53,994 nucleotides of DNA from an uncultured Lachnospiraceae bacterium (lineage in GTDB: Bacteria > Bacillota > Clostridia > Lachnospirales > Lachnospiraceae). Under the pieces are notes generated by a model, which made no database searches, had not been told where the DNA came from, and worked only from the letters and a program-made list of their open reading frames with translations. The position numbers were made by a program, and so were the translations under genes. Location of the stretch: the NCBI GenBank assembly GCA_910578175.1, contig CAJTPF010000020.1, forward strand, positions 1 to 53,994. The letters are read 5' to 3'. Each line of letters begins with the position of its first letter. The first letter of the stretch is position 1. Shown here one piece after another: positions 1 through 8,633 of the stretch.

Positions 1-113
1 TTATGGCTCAGGGAACATTCTATATCAAATACCTCCAGAAGTTTTTTGATGGTCTGGTTTTTGAATTCGTTTCCCCAGTCTGTATGGAACAGTCGCTCTT
101 TGCTACATTGTCA
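1..113 (-). pseudogene. IS3-family transposase fragment
   Basis: Reading the minus strand from about position 113 down to 1 gives an open frame with the peptide LFHTDWGNEFKNQTIKKLL followed by EVFDIECSLSH. This resembles the region around the second catalytic Asp (H-T/S-D-x-G) of IS3/IS150-type OrfB transposases, which insert DNA by a DDE mechanism. An in-frame TGA lies just upstream (near 114), so no intact N-terminal part adjoins it here. The rest runs off the left edge of the window. It is either a degraded copy or the end of a rearranged element. I see no terminal inverted repeat. The family call is fairly sure; its extent is not. Confidence 0.6.
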
Positions 114-133
114 AGTGGTGAGTTCAATTTCTA

Positions 134-162
134 TTGAAAGAAATAGGACTATATGATAGAAT
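134..162 (+). promoter_or_regulatory. Candidate sigma-A promoter for the orphan gene at 208
   Basis: TTGAAA (134-139) and TAGAAT (157-162) are separated by 17 bases, a good vegetative promoter layout. It lies 45 bases upstream of the ATG at 208 and reads in the same direction, against the flanking operon. The assignment rests on sequence match only. Confidence 0.5.
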
Positions 163-207
163 AGTTGGAAATATTAGAGGAACAAATCGGAATTTGGAGG
201 GATGATG

Positions 208-687
208 ATGTTTAATGATAGCTTATACGATACAACTGGGGTTTGCCGTCATGGTTTAAGTGTAGACCTAATAAATAAAAAACAGATTTTGTTTGTTCCT
301 GTCCTGCAAACCAAAGTTATTTCTGAGGCAGCTACTATCTACGATTATCCGATGGATGCAGAAGAAATTGGGAGATTCGTTTTCAAATTCTTTGAGCAAA
401 TGAAATTGCGAAATTTAACGTTCCATACGCCATACAAAAACTACTGGCTTATGCCCAAGGGGATTAGAAGCTTCAAAAAATTTGTAGAATCAGCTTTTTC
501 CGTTGACCTTACATGGGAGGGAGATGTCTTTACGGTCTGCCGCTGGTTTCCGGCACATGACCGTGGATTTGAACCAGAGCATTCCAGCAATGATATCACC
601 ATAAGCACCTCCGTTTCGGAAAAGGAATTGGGCGAGTTTATTCTGCAACAATTCGATTACATTGAGAAAAAGCGTCAGGGTTCGTAA
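208..687 (+). CDS. Orphan small protein, possibly immunity-like
   Basis: This is a 159-residue soluble protein and the only convincing plus-strand gene in the window. GGAGG at 196-200 is followed by three consecutive ATGs (202, 205, 208). The third has the best spacing (7 bases), so I start there. No signal peptide or membrane segment is visible. The sequence is a mixed alpha/beta composition rich in Phe, Trp and Tyr, with a Glu/Asp-rich C-terminal half. Size, composition and isolation next to an IS fragment recall orphan immunity proteins of contact-dependent or polymorphic toxin systems. I recognise no specific family motif, so that role is a guess. No toxin gene is adjacent in the window. 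Confidence 0.55.
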   Translation: MFNDSLYDTTGVCRHGLSVDLINKKQILFVPVLQTKVISEAATIYDYPMDAEEIGRFVFKFFEQMKLRNLTFHTPYKNYWLMPKGIRSFKKFVESAFSVDLTWEGDVFTVCRWFPAHDRGFEPEHSSNDITISTSVSEKELGEFILQQFDYIEKKRQGS

Positions 688-907
688 ATCAATTCTTCTC
701 AGGAGTTTTACTGATTCATCTGTTATGCGAACTATCCGAGCTGATCTAGTAACTTTCCTGAAAAACAAAACAATCATTCCTTTCCATTTCTTGAATTATA
801 CATTTCATAAGATAATACAATTATATTACTTAATTCAGACTAATATTCAAAAACTATAAGATAGATTCCAGTCAACATTTTTTGTGTTAAAGTAAGCTTA
901 TCTAAAT
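688..907. other. AT-rich intergenic stretch without recognised features
   Basis: Between the orphan gene and the rpsB-tsf terminator I see no open reading frame with a ribosome-binding site, no RNA gene and no clear repeat. A plus-strand frame at 662-859 has no Shine-Dalgarno sequence and a low-complexity AT-driven translation, so I do not call it. Confidence 0.5.
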
Positions 908-951
908 CCAAAAACCCCTGCAAATGGCACATTTACGCCACTTACAAGGGT
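908..951 (-). terminator. Intrinsic terminator of rpsB-tsf
   Basis: Read on the minus strand, a 15-base stem (arms 937-951 and 914-928, with three G-U pairs in RNA) closes an 8-base loop and is followed directly by a run of five T residues. It sits 40 bases downstream of the tsf stop codon, as expected for the end of this ribosomal operon. Confidence 0.8.
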
Positions 952-990
952 TCTCATTCCTATCTCAATTCGACTGATTTCGACAAACTC

Positions 991-1923
991 CTATGCGTTC
1001 ATCTGCTTCGCAACTTCCTCCGCAAAGTTCTCAGACTTCTTCTCGATTCCTTCACCTGTCTCATAACGGACAAATCCTTTAATCTTTAAACCGGAACCTG
1101 TAGCCTTTGCAACTTCTGCAACATAATTTGCAACAGATTGTTTACCGTCCTCAGCCTTAACATAAACCTGATCCAATAAACAGATTTCTTTCATTTCTTT
1201 ATTGATACGTCCGTTGATCATACCTTCAATAACCTTTTCCGGTTTAGAAGCTTCCTTCGGATCATTCTTAATCTGAGCCATAAGAATTTCCTTCTCATGG
1301 GCAATGAAATCTTCACTGACTTCATCTCTGGATGTATACTTCGGATTTAAAGCGGCGATCTGCATTGCAACATTCTTAAGGCACTCTTTGACCTCGTCAT
1401 TGATAACAGTGGTATCAGCTTCCACTAACACACCAATTCTTCCGCCTGCATGAATATAAGGAACAACCACACCGTCTGAATTGATCTTTACAAATCTACG
1501 GATTGACATATTTTCACCAATAACTGCTATCTGACTTACCAGTTCTTCCTTAACGGTCTTGGATTCATCCAACATCCACTTCTCATCCATAAACGCTTCT
1601 ACATCTGTTGCGCTGGTAGCCAATACCTGCTCTGCAACATTTGCAACATAAGTTCTGAACTTATCATTCTTTGCAACAAAATCTGTTTCACTGTTAACTT
1701 CCACGATCGCTGCTGTTTTATCTTCTTTAACCACAGCTAAAACAGTACCTTCGGCTGCAATCCTGCCGGCCTTCTTTACTGCTGTAGCCTCGCCTTTTTC
1801 TCTTAATACTTCTATCGCTTTATCGTAATCACCGTCTGTCTCCACAAGTGCTTTCTTACAAGCCATAACACCTGCTCCGGTCATTTCTCTCAGCTCTTTT
1901 ACCATTGCTGCTGTGATTTCCAT
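991..1923 (-). CDS. tsf: Elongation factor Ts
   Basis: EF-Ts is the nucleotide exchange factor that removes GDP from EF-Tu during translation in the cytoplasm. The 310-residue protein begins with a UBA-like N-terminal domain (residues 1-45, with MTGAGVMACKKAL). It carries the diagnostic SETDFVAKN motif at residues 78-86, the part that reaches into the EF-Tu nucleotide site. Length is normal for the family. AGGAGG precedes the ATG. The gene lies 40 bases after rpsB, the standard rpsB-tsf pair, and is closed by the terminator at 908-951. pyrH and frr, which normally follow in Firmicutes, are absent here; an orphan gene and an IS fragment take their place. Confidence 0.98.
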   Translation of the reverse strand: MEITAAMVKELREMTGAGVMACKKALVETDGDYDKAIEVLREKGEATAVKKAGRIAAEGTVLAVVKEDKTAAIVEVNSETDFVAKNDKFRTYVANVAEQVLATSATDVEAFMDEKWMLDESKTVKEELVSQIAVIGENMSIRRFVKINSDGVVVPYIHAGGRIGVLVEADTTVINDEVKECLKNVAMQIAALNPKYTSRDEVSEDFIAHEKEILMAQIKNDPKEASKPEKVIEGMINGRINKEMKEICLLDQVYVKAEDGKQSVANYVAEVAKATGSGLKIKGFVRYETGEGIEKKSENFAEEVAKQMNA

Positions 1924-1963
1924 TACAATATCCTCCTAAAATCATTGATATATTAATATAGAA

Positions 1964-2701
1964 TTATGCTTCTGCTGCCTCTTCAACTACGGATTCCTCC
2001 GATACTGCTTCTGCTTCTTCGCCCTGATTTGCTTCGATCACTGCATCTGCCATCTTGGAAACGATGAGTTTAACTGCACGGATCGCATCATCATTACCTG
2101 GAATGACATAATCAAGTTCCTCCGGATCACAGTTTGTATCAGCAATACCGATAAGCGGGATACCGAGGGCATGTGCTTCCTGAACACAGATTCTTTCCTT
2201 CTTCGGATCTACTACAAAAATAGCATCCGGAACCTTCGTCATGTTCTTGATACCGCCAAGATTCTTCTCCAGCTTATCCCATTCCTTCTTAATCTCAATA
2301 ACTTCCTTCTTAGGAAGAACATCAAATGTACCGTCTTCAGCCATAGCTTCAATGGCTTTTAATCTTTCAATCCGGCTGCGGATGGTCTTAAAATTGGTAA
2401 GCATTCCGCCTAACCATCTCTCATTTACATAAAACATTCCACATCTCTCTGCCTCTGTCTTAATGGCATCCTGAGCCTGCTTCTTAGTTCCTACAAAAAG
2501 AACGGTGCCGCCTTCTGCCGCAATATCTGCAATGGCCTTATAAGCTTCATCCACTTTGCCTACTGATTTCTGTAAGTCAATAATGTAAATACCGTTTCTT
2601 TCAGTGTAAATGTATGGAGCCATCTTCGGGTTCCATCTTCTTGTCTGGTGTCCGAAATGTACACCTGCTTCCAGTAACTGTTTCATTGAAATAACGCTCA
2701 T
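1964..2701 (-). CDS. rpsB: 30S ribosomal protein S2
   Basis: S2 is a structural protein of the small ribosomal subunit. The N-terminal ISMKQLLEAGVHFGHQTRRW block and the later FVGTKKQAQD and VPDAIFVVDP blocks are classical S2 signatures. The C-terminus ends in an acidic Glu/Ala tail. I choose the ATG at 2701 (245 residues), five codons inside the longest frame, because GGAGG lies just upstream of it. The gene follows the fla/che operon, as in Bacillus subtilis, but has its own promoter (2845-2873) and a leader of roughly 135 bases. That leader may carry the S2 autoregulatory structure common in bacteria, which I could not fold with confidence. Confidence 0.98.
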   Translation of the reverse strand: MSVISMKQLLEAGVHFGHQTRRWNPKMAPYIYTERNGIYIIDLQKSVGKVDEAYKAIADIAAEGGTVLFVGTKKQAQDAIKTEAERCGMFYVNERWLGGMLTNFKTIRSRIERLKAIEAMAEDGTFDVLPKKEVIEIKKEWDKLEKNLGGIKNMTKVPDAIFVVDPKKERICVQEAHALGIPLIGIADTNCDPEELDYVIPGNDDAIRAVKLIVSKMADAVIEANQGEEAEAVSEESVVEEAAEA

Positions 2702-2844
2702 TTTTCTTACCTCCATTGGTTATGATCTTTCATATACCTCAACTCCTCAGCTTACCCCGAGCATGGGCACCAGACTGAAGATCCGTATATGTGCTATTTA
2801 TGCTTGTACTGGCAAAAAATGTCATATACAAACACAGCTTTTTT

Positions 2845-2873
2845 ATTTTATCACAAAAGATTTACAATTGCAA
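2845..2873 (-). promoter_or_regulatory. Sigma-A-like promoter of rpsB-tsf
   Basis: On the minus strand TTGCAA (2868-2873) and TAAAAT (2845-2850) are separated by exactly 17 bases. The -35 box lies only 3 bases past the stop codon of the preceding MltG-like gene, and no terminator separates them. Read-through from the flagellar operon into rpsB is therefore possible in addition to this promoter. Confidence 0.7.
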
Positions 2874-2876
2874 GCA

Positions 2877-3515
2877 TTATCGTCCGCCGGTGATAATCCT
2901 TGTAATTTCCTCATAGGAAGCGCCTTTTGGAATTTCATATGTTCCGACCCGGAGCTTGCTTTCATATCCGTTGTTATACAGATACATATTAAAATCGTAT
3001 CCGCTTTCCACCACTCCAAGCTCCTCTAATATACTGGCGGCAGTATTTGAAATCATACCGCTGGTGATCACAAAGGTCACTGTTTCTCTGTGTCCGCTGT
3101 CCGTAGTGGTATCCGGTTCCGGTATGGTATCCGTCTCCTGGGTTGTAGTATCCGGTTCCGGCGGAACATCCGTTGTTATCTCCTCCGTATTCCCTGAGAA
3201 TTCCGAAGTATCTTCCTCTGTAGACGTTTCACTGACATCTGAACTCATATCATCAGATGTCTCTCCGTCAGAATCCGGGATTTCCTGGGTTAAATCTGTT
3301 ACAGGCTCCTCCGGACCGGCTGGATTCCCACTGGTCGATTCCTGATCTCCGCTGCTTTCTTCCACATTCATAACAGTCGTTTCCGGCAGATTCCCCGAAC
3401 TGGCAGAATTATCGCCGGCACCAAAGCTTTTTTTTATTCCAAAAGTAATCATCAGAACGATCGTTGCAAACAAAACTCCTGTTCCAAATCCTCTTAAATA
3501 ATATTTTAATTTCAT
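2877..3515 (-). CDS. Membrane-anchored MltG/YceG-like domain protein
   Basis: This is a 212-residue protein with one N-terminal membrane segment (about residues 8-28). A low-complexity linker rich in Ser, Thr, Glu, Asp and Pro follows (about 35-140). The compact C-terminal domain (about 145-212) has FVITSGMISNTAASILEELG and the later RVGTYEIPKGASYEEI. That domain resembles the substrate- or LysM-like part of MltG endolytic transglycosylases, but the long catalytic half is missing. It is thus probably an extracytoplasmic, wall-contacting protein rather than an enzyme. It closes the flagellar superoperon directly before the rpsB promoter. Its role in motility is unknown to me. Confidence 0.7.
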   Translation of the reverse strand: MKLKYYLRGFGTGVLFATIVLMITFGIKKSFGAGDNSASSGNLPETTVMNVEESSGDQESTSGNPAGPEEPVTDLTQEIPDSDGETSDDMSSDVSETSTEEDTSEFSGNTEEITTDVPPEPDTTTQETDTIPEPDTTTDSGHRETVTFVITSGMISNTAASILEELGVVESGYDFNMYLYNNGYESKLRVGTYEIPKGASYEEITRIITGGR

Positions 3516-3542
3516 CTCAAAACAATGTTCCCTTCTCTTCTC

Positions 3543-4397
3543 CTACCTTCTTTTGTTCTTATACAAATCAATGACCAGTCTGACTTCACCAATTCCCAAA
3601 TCTAATTCTTTTGCAATCTCCACATTATTTTTTCCCTGAGAATATAAATCCAATATCCTCTGATTATTGTTTTTAGCCGAATTACCTGCCTTCAAAGCAA
3701 CACCTTTCTTTTCCTGTTTAACGGAAACCTGAGATTCCATGACATCACCATCCGGCTCCGCTGTTTCCGGCCGTTCAAAATCCCATTCCGCCCCCCCATC
3801 AAGATCACTATCCTGATCCGGAAGGGAAAACAGACTGTGATCAGAACTATCAGTTCCACGATTTTCCCATGTACTGGTATCCGGCTCAAATTCCATCTGT
3901 TCCGGTAAAACATCTGTCCAGTTCAAGGCTTCCTGTTTTGCTTCCGGTATTGGTTCTTCCCCACGGTCCTCTGATTCAAATTCATCTCTCATGACCCTTA
4001 CGGATTTCTTTACGGCCTCAACATCCTTAACCGTATTTTTTATCTCTTCCTCTTTATCATTCAGCATACCATATAAAAACATTACTTCTTCATGGTTCTT
4101 ATGAATCTCCGCCAATATGGTTTCCGAATAGTCATTCAGCGCCATTATTTTTTCATTTGAAATTTTCTCAAGCTGTGCCTCTGTTTTGTCCAGCCGCTGT
4201 TCTATGGCATCATCCACGGCAATCCCTACCGCGTTTTCCACCGCCTCATCAATTTTCTTTTTTACATTCTCCTCGCTTAAACCTGCCAGACTTCCGCTGT
4301 CTGCTTCGTTTCCTTTTTCCAGAAGGTCCGAAAAGATAAAACTGCCGGCAACCGTTACAACGCCTAATAAAACTAAAAATATCTGTATACCTGTCAT
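3543..4397 (-). CDS. SwrB-like membrane-anchored coiled-coil protein (DUF6115-type)
   Basis: The 284-residue protein has an N-terminal transmembrane helix (about 4-24), a long acidic coiled coil (about 45-150), a disordered acidic region, and a C-terminal helix-turn-helix-like motif (about 243-284, with RILDLYSQGKNNVEIAKELD). B. subtilis SwrB, between sigD and rpsB, has the same plan (membrane anchor, coiled coil, C-terminal HTH-like end). SwrB promotes assembly of the flagellar export apparatus and FliF/FliG. The position here, after fliA and before rpsB, supports that analogy. The coiled-coil section is longer than in SwrB. Function is inferred from architecture and location. Confidence 0.7.
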   Translation of the reverse strand: MTGIQIFLVLLGVVTVAGSFIFSDLLEKGNEADSGSLAGLSEENVKKKIDEAVENAVGIAVDDAIEQRLDKTEAQLEKISNEKIMALNDYSETILAEIHKNHEEVMFLYGMLNDKEEEIKNTVKDVEAVKKSVRVMRDEFESEDRGEEPIPEAKQEALNWTDVLPEQMEFEPDTSTWENRGTDSSDHSLFSLPDQDSDLDGGAEWDFERPETAEPDGDVMESQVSVKQEKKGVALKAGNSAKNNNQRILDLYSQGKNNVEIAKELDLGIGEVRLVIDLYKNKRR

Positions 4398-4412
4398 TTC
4401 TTATGTCCTTTG

Positions 4413-4724
4413 TCAGGCTTTTACATCAAATGATGCTGATTGCCTGGCAACTGCCTTTCCATCCTCTTCCTTTTCTTTCTTATTCCGTTTTCCATTGGTG
4501 CCGAAATAAGAACCGTTTCCTTTTTCCTTTGCATCATACTTTTTCTGATGTTTATCCGCATTTTCCTGCTTTGTAACCTGCTCGTGTTTCTTTATTTCTT
4601 TTTCCTGCTGTCTTGTTGAAATGGACATATGCTCTGCCTGGGGCCTTGTATCCTCATTTTGCTTCATCTGGGATACATCCTGCGTTCTCTGAATGGCTCC
4701 CTGTAATACAATCGGACTAATCAT
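4413..4724 (-). CDS. Small, highly charged protein of the flagellar operon
   Basis: The 103-residue protein is rich in Lys, Glu and Gln and predicted to be largely disordered or helical, with no membrane segment and no domain I recognise. It begins MISPIVLQGAIQRTQDV, and this hydrophobic N-terminus could be a binding peptide. It is transcribed between fapA and the SwrB-like gene with gaps of 13 and 15 bases, so co-transcription is nearly certain. It reads as real because of its tight spacing and the absence of an alternative frame. Function unknown. Confidence 0.6.
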   Translation of the reverse strand: MISPIVLQGAIQRTQDVSQMKQNEDTRPQAEHMSISTRQQEKEIKKHEQVTKQENADKHQKKYDAKEKGNGSYFGTNGKRNKKEKEEDGKAVARQSASFDVKA

Positions 4725-4737
4725 ACTAACCTCTTTT

Positions 4738-6339
4738 CTAAGTTAACGGCGAAATAAAGATCTCACCTTTCAACTTCATATACTGACAATAACTTGCCTG
4801 TTTATTTACATTATATTGTAAGCCTGAAACTATCACCTTTGTTCCGGGATAAATCACTCTGCTGACCATGATTCTGGCAACAGCATTTTCTGATAACTCG
4901 CCGGATAACACATCCATTTCATCCTGCGCGGCAAATATTTCTTTTTTTAATTCATTAATAGCCTCAACAGTTTGGTTATATGCCATTCTTTTTTCGTTAT
5001 CATTCTGTCCCTGGGCCAAACGCTTTTTCAATACCATTTTTACCTGCTGCAAACGGATCAATTCATCATTTTTCTCAATCATATCTCTTTTCAGTTTTAT
5101 AAATCTGTCCTGAACCGTAGGATCCAGACCGACTTCTACAACTGTCGCAATACCCATATTAGATCCGATGGATTTCGCATCGATCAGCGTGCTGGAACGC
5201 ACGTGCCCCCCCATAATATTTCCTTTTGCACCATTAACGATCACATCGCCTTTTGCAGAAACCTGACTCTGTATGATGGATTGCGCTTCAATATATCCTT
5301 CTGAATAAACTTTGGCGCTTTCAATAAATTTCGTCACTACATTTCCTTTTGCCACGATAATTCCTCTGGACATACCCTGTATCCCATGATGCAGGATCAC
5401 CTGACCGCCCGCTATCACTTCAGCGCCTTCTACCGCACCAAACACTTCAATATCTCCATACGCCTTCACTTTAAACCCGGTTCTTATGGTTCCGTGAACA
5501 ACAACACTGCCATCATAGAGAATATCCCCGGTAGAATTATCCACATCTCCCGGTACATCATAAACATTGGATACAAATACCTTATCTCCTTCTAAAACCG
5601 CATGACCATCCACATCAGAATAAAGTTCCAGCCGGTCCTCCGATATGGTAATGTTTTTTCCGTATTTCAATTTCAGTCTTTCAACCGCCCGGGGTTTTAC
5701 CTCCTGTCCAAAGACATTGGTACCACTTTCCCCTGTATCCGCCGGCGTCAGTTTTGCCAGCAGATCTCCTTTTTTTATATGGCTGATGTTATCTAACTGA
5801 TGAAAATCAACAGAGCCGTCTTCTTTCCGTTTAGGTTTGACTTTCCGGTCAATCTTAAACATATAAGTTATAAACGCATGGGCTCCTTCCCGTACTGCCT
5901 TTCCTTTTGCTATGTCAATGTTCGTACAATAAACCGGACTTTTGATATGGGAAACCAAAACCTTCTCGTCGATTCCATACTGAATTCCCGCCGCTTGCAG
6001 ATCACTTTTCATATCCTCCAGATTCATCCGTTTCCCGTCATTGCTTGGAGGAATAAAATATGCAACTGCCGTCATGCTGTCCTTTGAAACTTCAATATTC
6101 ATGCATTCATTAATGGGATACCCCTTATAATTTGAAACAGGTATGATAACCTCTGTGGTTAAATCTGCCAAAGCCTTTGTTATCTTCGCAAAATCACATT
6201 CCATAATCTGATTCTTCTGTAGATACTTAACAATCTGTTCAGACTTTACCTCTTCACCACCATACATTGGCGGAATCAATCGGACAGATGTTCCATTGCT
6301 ATTTCGTATTACCTGAAAATAACCATTTCGTTTCTGCAT
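4738..6339 (-). CDS. fapA: FapA family protein (DUF342)
   Basis: The 533-residue protein belongs to the DUF342/FapA family. An N-terminal alpha/beta part (about 1-190) leads into a right-handed beta-helix with repeated short hydrophobic strands (about 210-400, such as GDIEVFGAVEGAEVIAGGQV). A coiled coil (about 415-480) and a small C-terminal beta domain follow. Family members are linked to polar localisation, flagellar or cell-surface functions and polymer binding. The exact role in Clostridia is unsettled. I start at the ATG at 6339, preceded by AAGGGTGG, not at the in-frame ATG 42 bases upstream that lies inside fliA. The neighbouring fliA overlap disappears with this choice. Confidence 0.85.
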   Translation of the reverse strand: MQKRNGYFQVIRNSNGTSVRLIPPMYGGEEVKSEQIVKYLQKNQIMECDFAKITKALADLTTEVIIPVSNYKGYPINECMNIEVSKDSMTAVAYFIPPSNDGKRMNLEDMKSDLQAAGIQYGIDEKVLVSHIKSPVYCTNIDIAKGKAVREGAHAFITYMFKIDRKVKPKRKEDGSVDFHQLDNISHIKKGDLLAKLTPADTGESGTNVFGQEVKPRAVERLKLKYGKNITISEDRLELYSDVDGHAVLEGDKVFVSNVYDVPGDVDNSTGDILYDGSVVVHGTIRTGFKVKAYGDIEVFGAVEGAEVIAGGQVILHHGIQGMSRGIIVAKGNVVTKFIESAKVYSEGYIEAQSIIQSQVSAKGDVIVNGAKGNIMGGHVRSSTLIDAKSIGSNMGIATVVEVGLDPTVQDRFIKLKRDMIEKNDELIRLQQVKMVLKKRLAQGQNDNEKRMAYNQTVEAINELKKEIFAAQDEMDVLSGELSENAVARIMVSRVIYPGTKVIVSGLQYNVNKQASYCQYMKLKGEIFISPLT

Positions 6340-6352
6340 AAAACCACCCTTT

Positions 6353-7114
6353 CTAGTACAATATGGAAATATTATCTCCAAGCTTCGCTTTCATCTTATG
6401 CAATGCTTTTGTATGAAGCTGTGACACTCTGGACTCCGATACTTCAAGAATCAGGCTGATTTCCTTCAGTGTCAGTTCCTCATAATAATATAGCAAAATA
6501 ACCTTTTTTTCTTTCTCGGTCAAAGACTCCAAAGATCCGATCAAACGCTCCTTTAACTCCGCCTTAAGCACCATGTCTTCCGGCTGCTCAAAACGGGAAA
6601 CCTTAACAGGTTCGATTCCTTTCTCTCCCGTTACTTCCAAAAACTCATCCAGAGATACCAGATTTGATACCTTTGTCTGACCCTGCCAGGTCACATACTC
6701 TTCCGTATCAATTCCCAGTTCTCCTGCAATCTCTTCATCCGTGGCTGGACGTCCCAGTTCGCTCTCCAGTTTTGTTACCGCAGTATCGATTTTTTTTTGC
6801 TTTTGTCTCAGGGAACGGGGAATCCAGTCCATTTTCCGAATCTGGTCAAGAATGGCGCCCCGGATTCTTAAACTGGCATATGTCTCGAATTTGATACCCT
6901 TTCCAAAATCAAATTTATCAATAGCATCGATCAGACCGAATACCCCGTATCCTACCAGATCATCATATTCCACATTATAACCAAGATACATGCTCAGCCT
7001 TCCTGCGACAATCTTAACCAGTGGAGCATACTCAATGATCAGTTTATCTCTTAATTCAGATTTTCTGCTCTTTCCATACTCTTCCCACAATTTATTTTTT
7101 CCTGTTTCATCCAT
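6353..7114 (-). CDS. fliA: RNA polymerase sigma factor for flagellar operon (sigma-28/FliA/SigD)
   Basis: This 253-residue sigma factor directs RNA polymerase to late flagellar and chemotaxis genes such as flagellin. Region 2 is visible around residues 45-110 (YDDLVGYGVFGLIDAI, then GIKFETYASLRIRGAILD). Region 3 follows with WIPRSLRQKQKKI, a FliA hallmark. Region 4 (about 195-245) contains LTEKEKKVILLYYYEELTLK and an HTH ending SESRVSQLHTKA. Length fits FliA/WhiG. Its place near the end of the fla/che operon matches sigD in B. subtilis, where distance from the promoter limits its expression. The anti-sigma gene flgM and flagellin are outside the window. Confidence 0.97.
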   Translation of the reverse strand: MDETGKNKLWEEYGKSRKSELRDKLIIEYAPLVKIVAGRLSMYLGYNVEYDDLVGYGVFGLIDAIDKFDFGKGIKFETYASLRIRGAILDQIRKMDWIPRSLRQKQKKIDTAVTKLESELGRPATDEEIAGELGIDTEEYVTWQGQTKVSNLVSLDEFLEVTGEKGIEPVKVSRFEQPEDMVLKAELKERLIGSLESLTEKEKKVILLYYYEELTLKEISLILEVSESRVSQLHTKALHKMKAKLGDNISILY

Positions 7115-7152
7115 ATATATAATCTCCTAAGGATTTTCTATTTTTTATCCTG

Positions 7153-7458
7153 TTAATTTTTTTTAGGAGTCGTTTCCACATTTATATCATCTCTGTCATC
7201 CATGGAATTTTCTTTGCTATCCGAATTATCTTCCTCATCCTCTGATTGTTCTTCGATTTCTGCTTCCATCGTTGTGATCAGATATTTATCCGCAATAACT
7301 TTAACAATTATTCCGATAATAAAAAACACTACAATTGTCCCTAATACTATCCACAATATCTCTTTCGTAGTGTAATCATAATATATTGACATTATGCATG
7401 CAGCAAAGGCTGCTGCAAGCATAACGATCGATGGAATATATCTTGTTCTGTTCTCCAT
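7153..7458 (-). CDS. Small two-helix membrane protein in the che-fliA interval
   Basis: The 101-residue protein begins MENRTRYIPS. It has two transmembrane segments (about 9-26 and 33-57), followed by a cytoplasmic or extracellular acidic tail with many Glu, Asp and Ser residues. I choose the ATG at 7458, because the ATG three codons upstream falls directly against the AAAGG ribosome-binding site. It sits between cheD and fliA with short gaps. Comparable small membrane proteins occur at this place in other Clostridia flagellar operons, but I know of no assigned function. Confidence 0.65.
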   Translation of the reverse strand: MENRTRYIPSIVMLAAAFAACIMSIYYDYTTKEILWIVLGTIVVFFIIGIIVKVIADKYLITTMEAEIEEQSEDEEDNSDSKENSMDDRDDINVETTPKKN

Positions 7459-7482
7459 CAGTATCATCCTTTCAAGCAGGGC

Positions 7483-7971
7483 CTAAATCACCTTTTCCGG
7501 TTTGCCGACTGCTTTAATCAATAAATCGCCATTTAAAGAATCAAACACAATTGTTCTGCCATAATTTAATCCGGTATCCTCAGCCACAATCCTGATATTT
7601 AATTTTCTAAGCGCTTCCTTTGTAGCTTCAACATTTCTGTCGCCCACATTCATCAGATCACTATTTCCGGCACCATATGAAAACATCTTGGCCCCGCCTG
7701 CAATTTTAGCTATGATCCTTGCTGCCAGTGCACCTTTCCGAATCATCATTTCATACATGGCTGCTATACCTGTATCGGCAAATTTTGCAATATTCGTATT
7801 ATTTTTAATTCTTGTACTATCTGGCAGCATAATATGTATCATACCACTGATCTTTGTCACCGGATCATACAAGGCAATACCAACACAGGAGCCAAGCCCC
7901 AGTGTTGTTAATTTATCTGGTGCTGCACACATTTTCATGTCTGCCATTCCAACCTTAATTATTTCTTCCAT
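7483..7971 (-). CDS. cheD: Chemoreceptor glutamine deamidase CheD
   Basis: CheD deamidates glutamines on methyl-accepting chemoreceptors and partners with CheC to adjust CheY-P dephosphorylation. The 162-residue protein shows the family motif TLGLGSCVGIALYD, with the catalytic Cys at about residue 29, and GMIHIMLPDS with the catalytic His (about 46). GGAKMF and NVGDRN also match. It lies 10 bases after cheC, so the two partners are translated together. Length is normal. Confidence 0.96.
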   Translation of the reverse strand: MEEIIKVGMADMKMCAAPDKLTTLGLGSCVGIALYDPVTKISGMIHIMLPDSTRIKNNTNIAKFADTGIAAMYEMMIRKGALAARIIAKIAGGAKMFSYGAGNSDLMNVGDRNVEATKEALRKLNIRIVAEDTGLNYGRTIVFDSLNGDLLIKAVGKPEKVI

Positions 7972-7981
7972 TTAAAATCAC

Positions 7982-8605
7982 CTAGACACCTAAAGATTCC
8001 AGTATTTTTTCATAAGAATCCAATTCAGGTACAAGAATATAGTAACCTGTAATCGTATCCTTTTTATCATTTTCATCATCAAACTCTGTTTCAATCAATA
8101 AAACCTTATCCCCAATTTTGCTGAACTCGATTGCAGGAACACTGAGAATCGCACCTGCCATATCAATCTGTAGCATTGGAACCGAAACGTCAATCGTCAG
8201 TCCCGTCAATTCGGATAATGATCGCAGATATGCTCCGGCAATGATATTTCCAACCTCCATGACCGCAGATATTTCAATATCATTAAAATCCGTAGAATCA
8301 CTGTTATCACACATTAATACATTGATCATGCTTCTGGCAACTTCCGGATACATCAGAAACATCATCATACCGTTGATCTCTCCACTTAGCATGATCAATA
8401 TTCCTGCCATAACATTTTCTTCCGAACCGATAACGGAAGAAATTTCATGAAACTCCAGCAGCCGTACCTGCGGTACACCAATCTGTACCCGTTTATTTAT
8501 AAGCTGGGCCAATGCCGTAGTGGCATTGCCCGCACCTATATTCCCTAATTCTTTCAGTACATCATATTGAATTGTGCTTAGATCATTTAAATTTATCTTT
8601 GACAT
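7982..8605 (-). CDS. cheC: CheY-P phosphatase CheC
   Basis: CheC removes phosphate from CheY-P in the adaptation system of Bacillus/Thermotoga-type chemotaxis. The 207-residue protein has both duplicated active-site helices of the family. The first is in LKELGNIGAGNATTAL (Glu and Asn three apart) and the second in VMEVGNIIAGAYL. I start at ATG 8605, preceded by GGAGAG, rather than at the longest frame, which would overlap cheW. Position between cheW and cheD is the usual one. Confidence 0.95.
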   Translation of the reverse strand: MSKINLNDLSTIQYDVLKELGNIGAGNATTALAQLINKRVQIGVPQVRLLEFHEISSVIGSEENVMAGILIMLSGEINGMMMFLMYPEVARSMINVLMCDNSDSTDFNDIEISAVMEVGNIIAGAYLRSLSELTGLTIDVSVPMLQIDMAGAILSVPAIEFSKIGDKVLLIETEFDDENDKKDTITGYYILVPELDSYEKILESLGV

Positions 8606-8633
8606 GATATCACTCTCCATCTCAGTCAGACGA

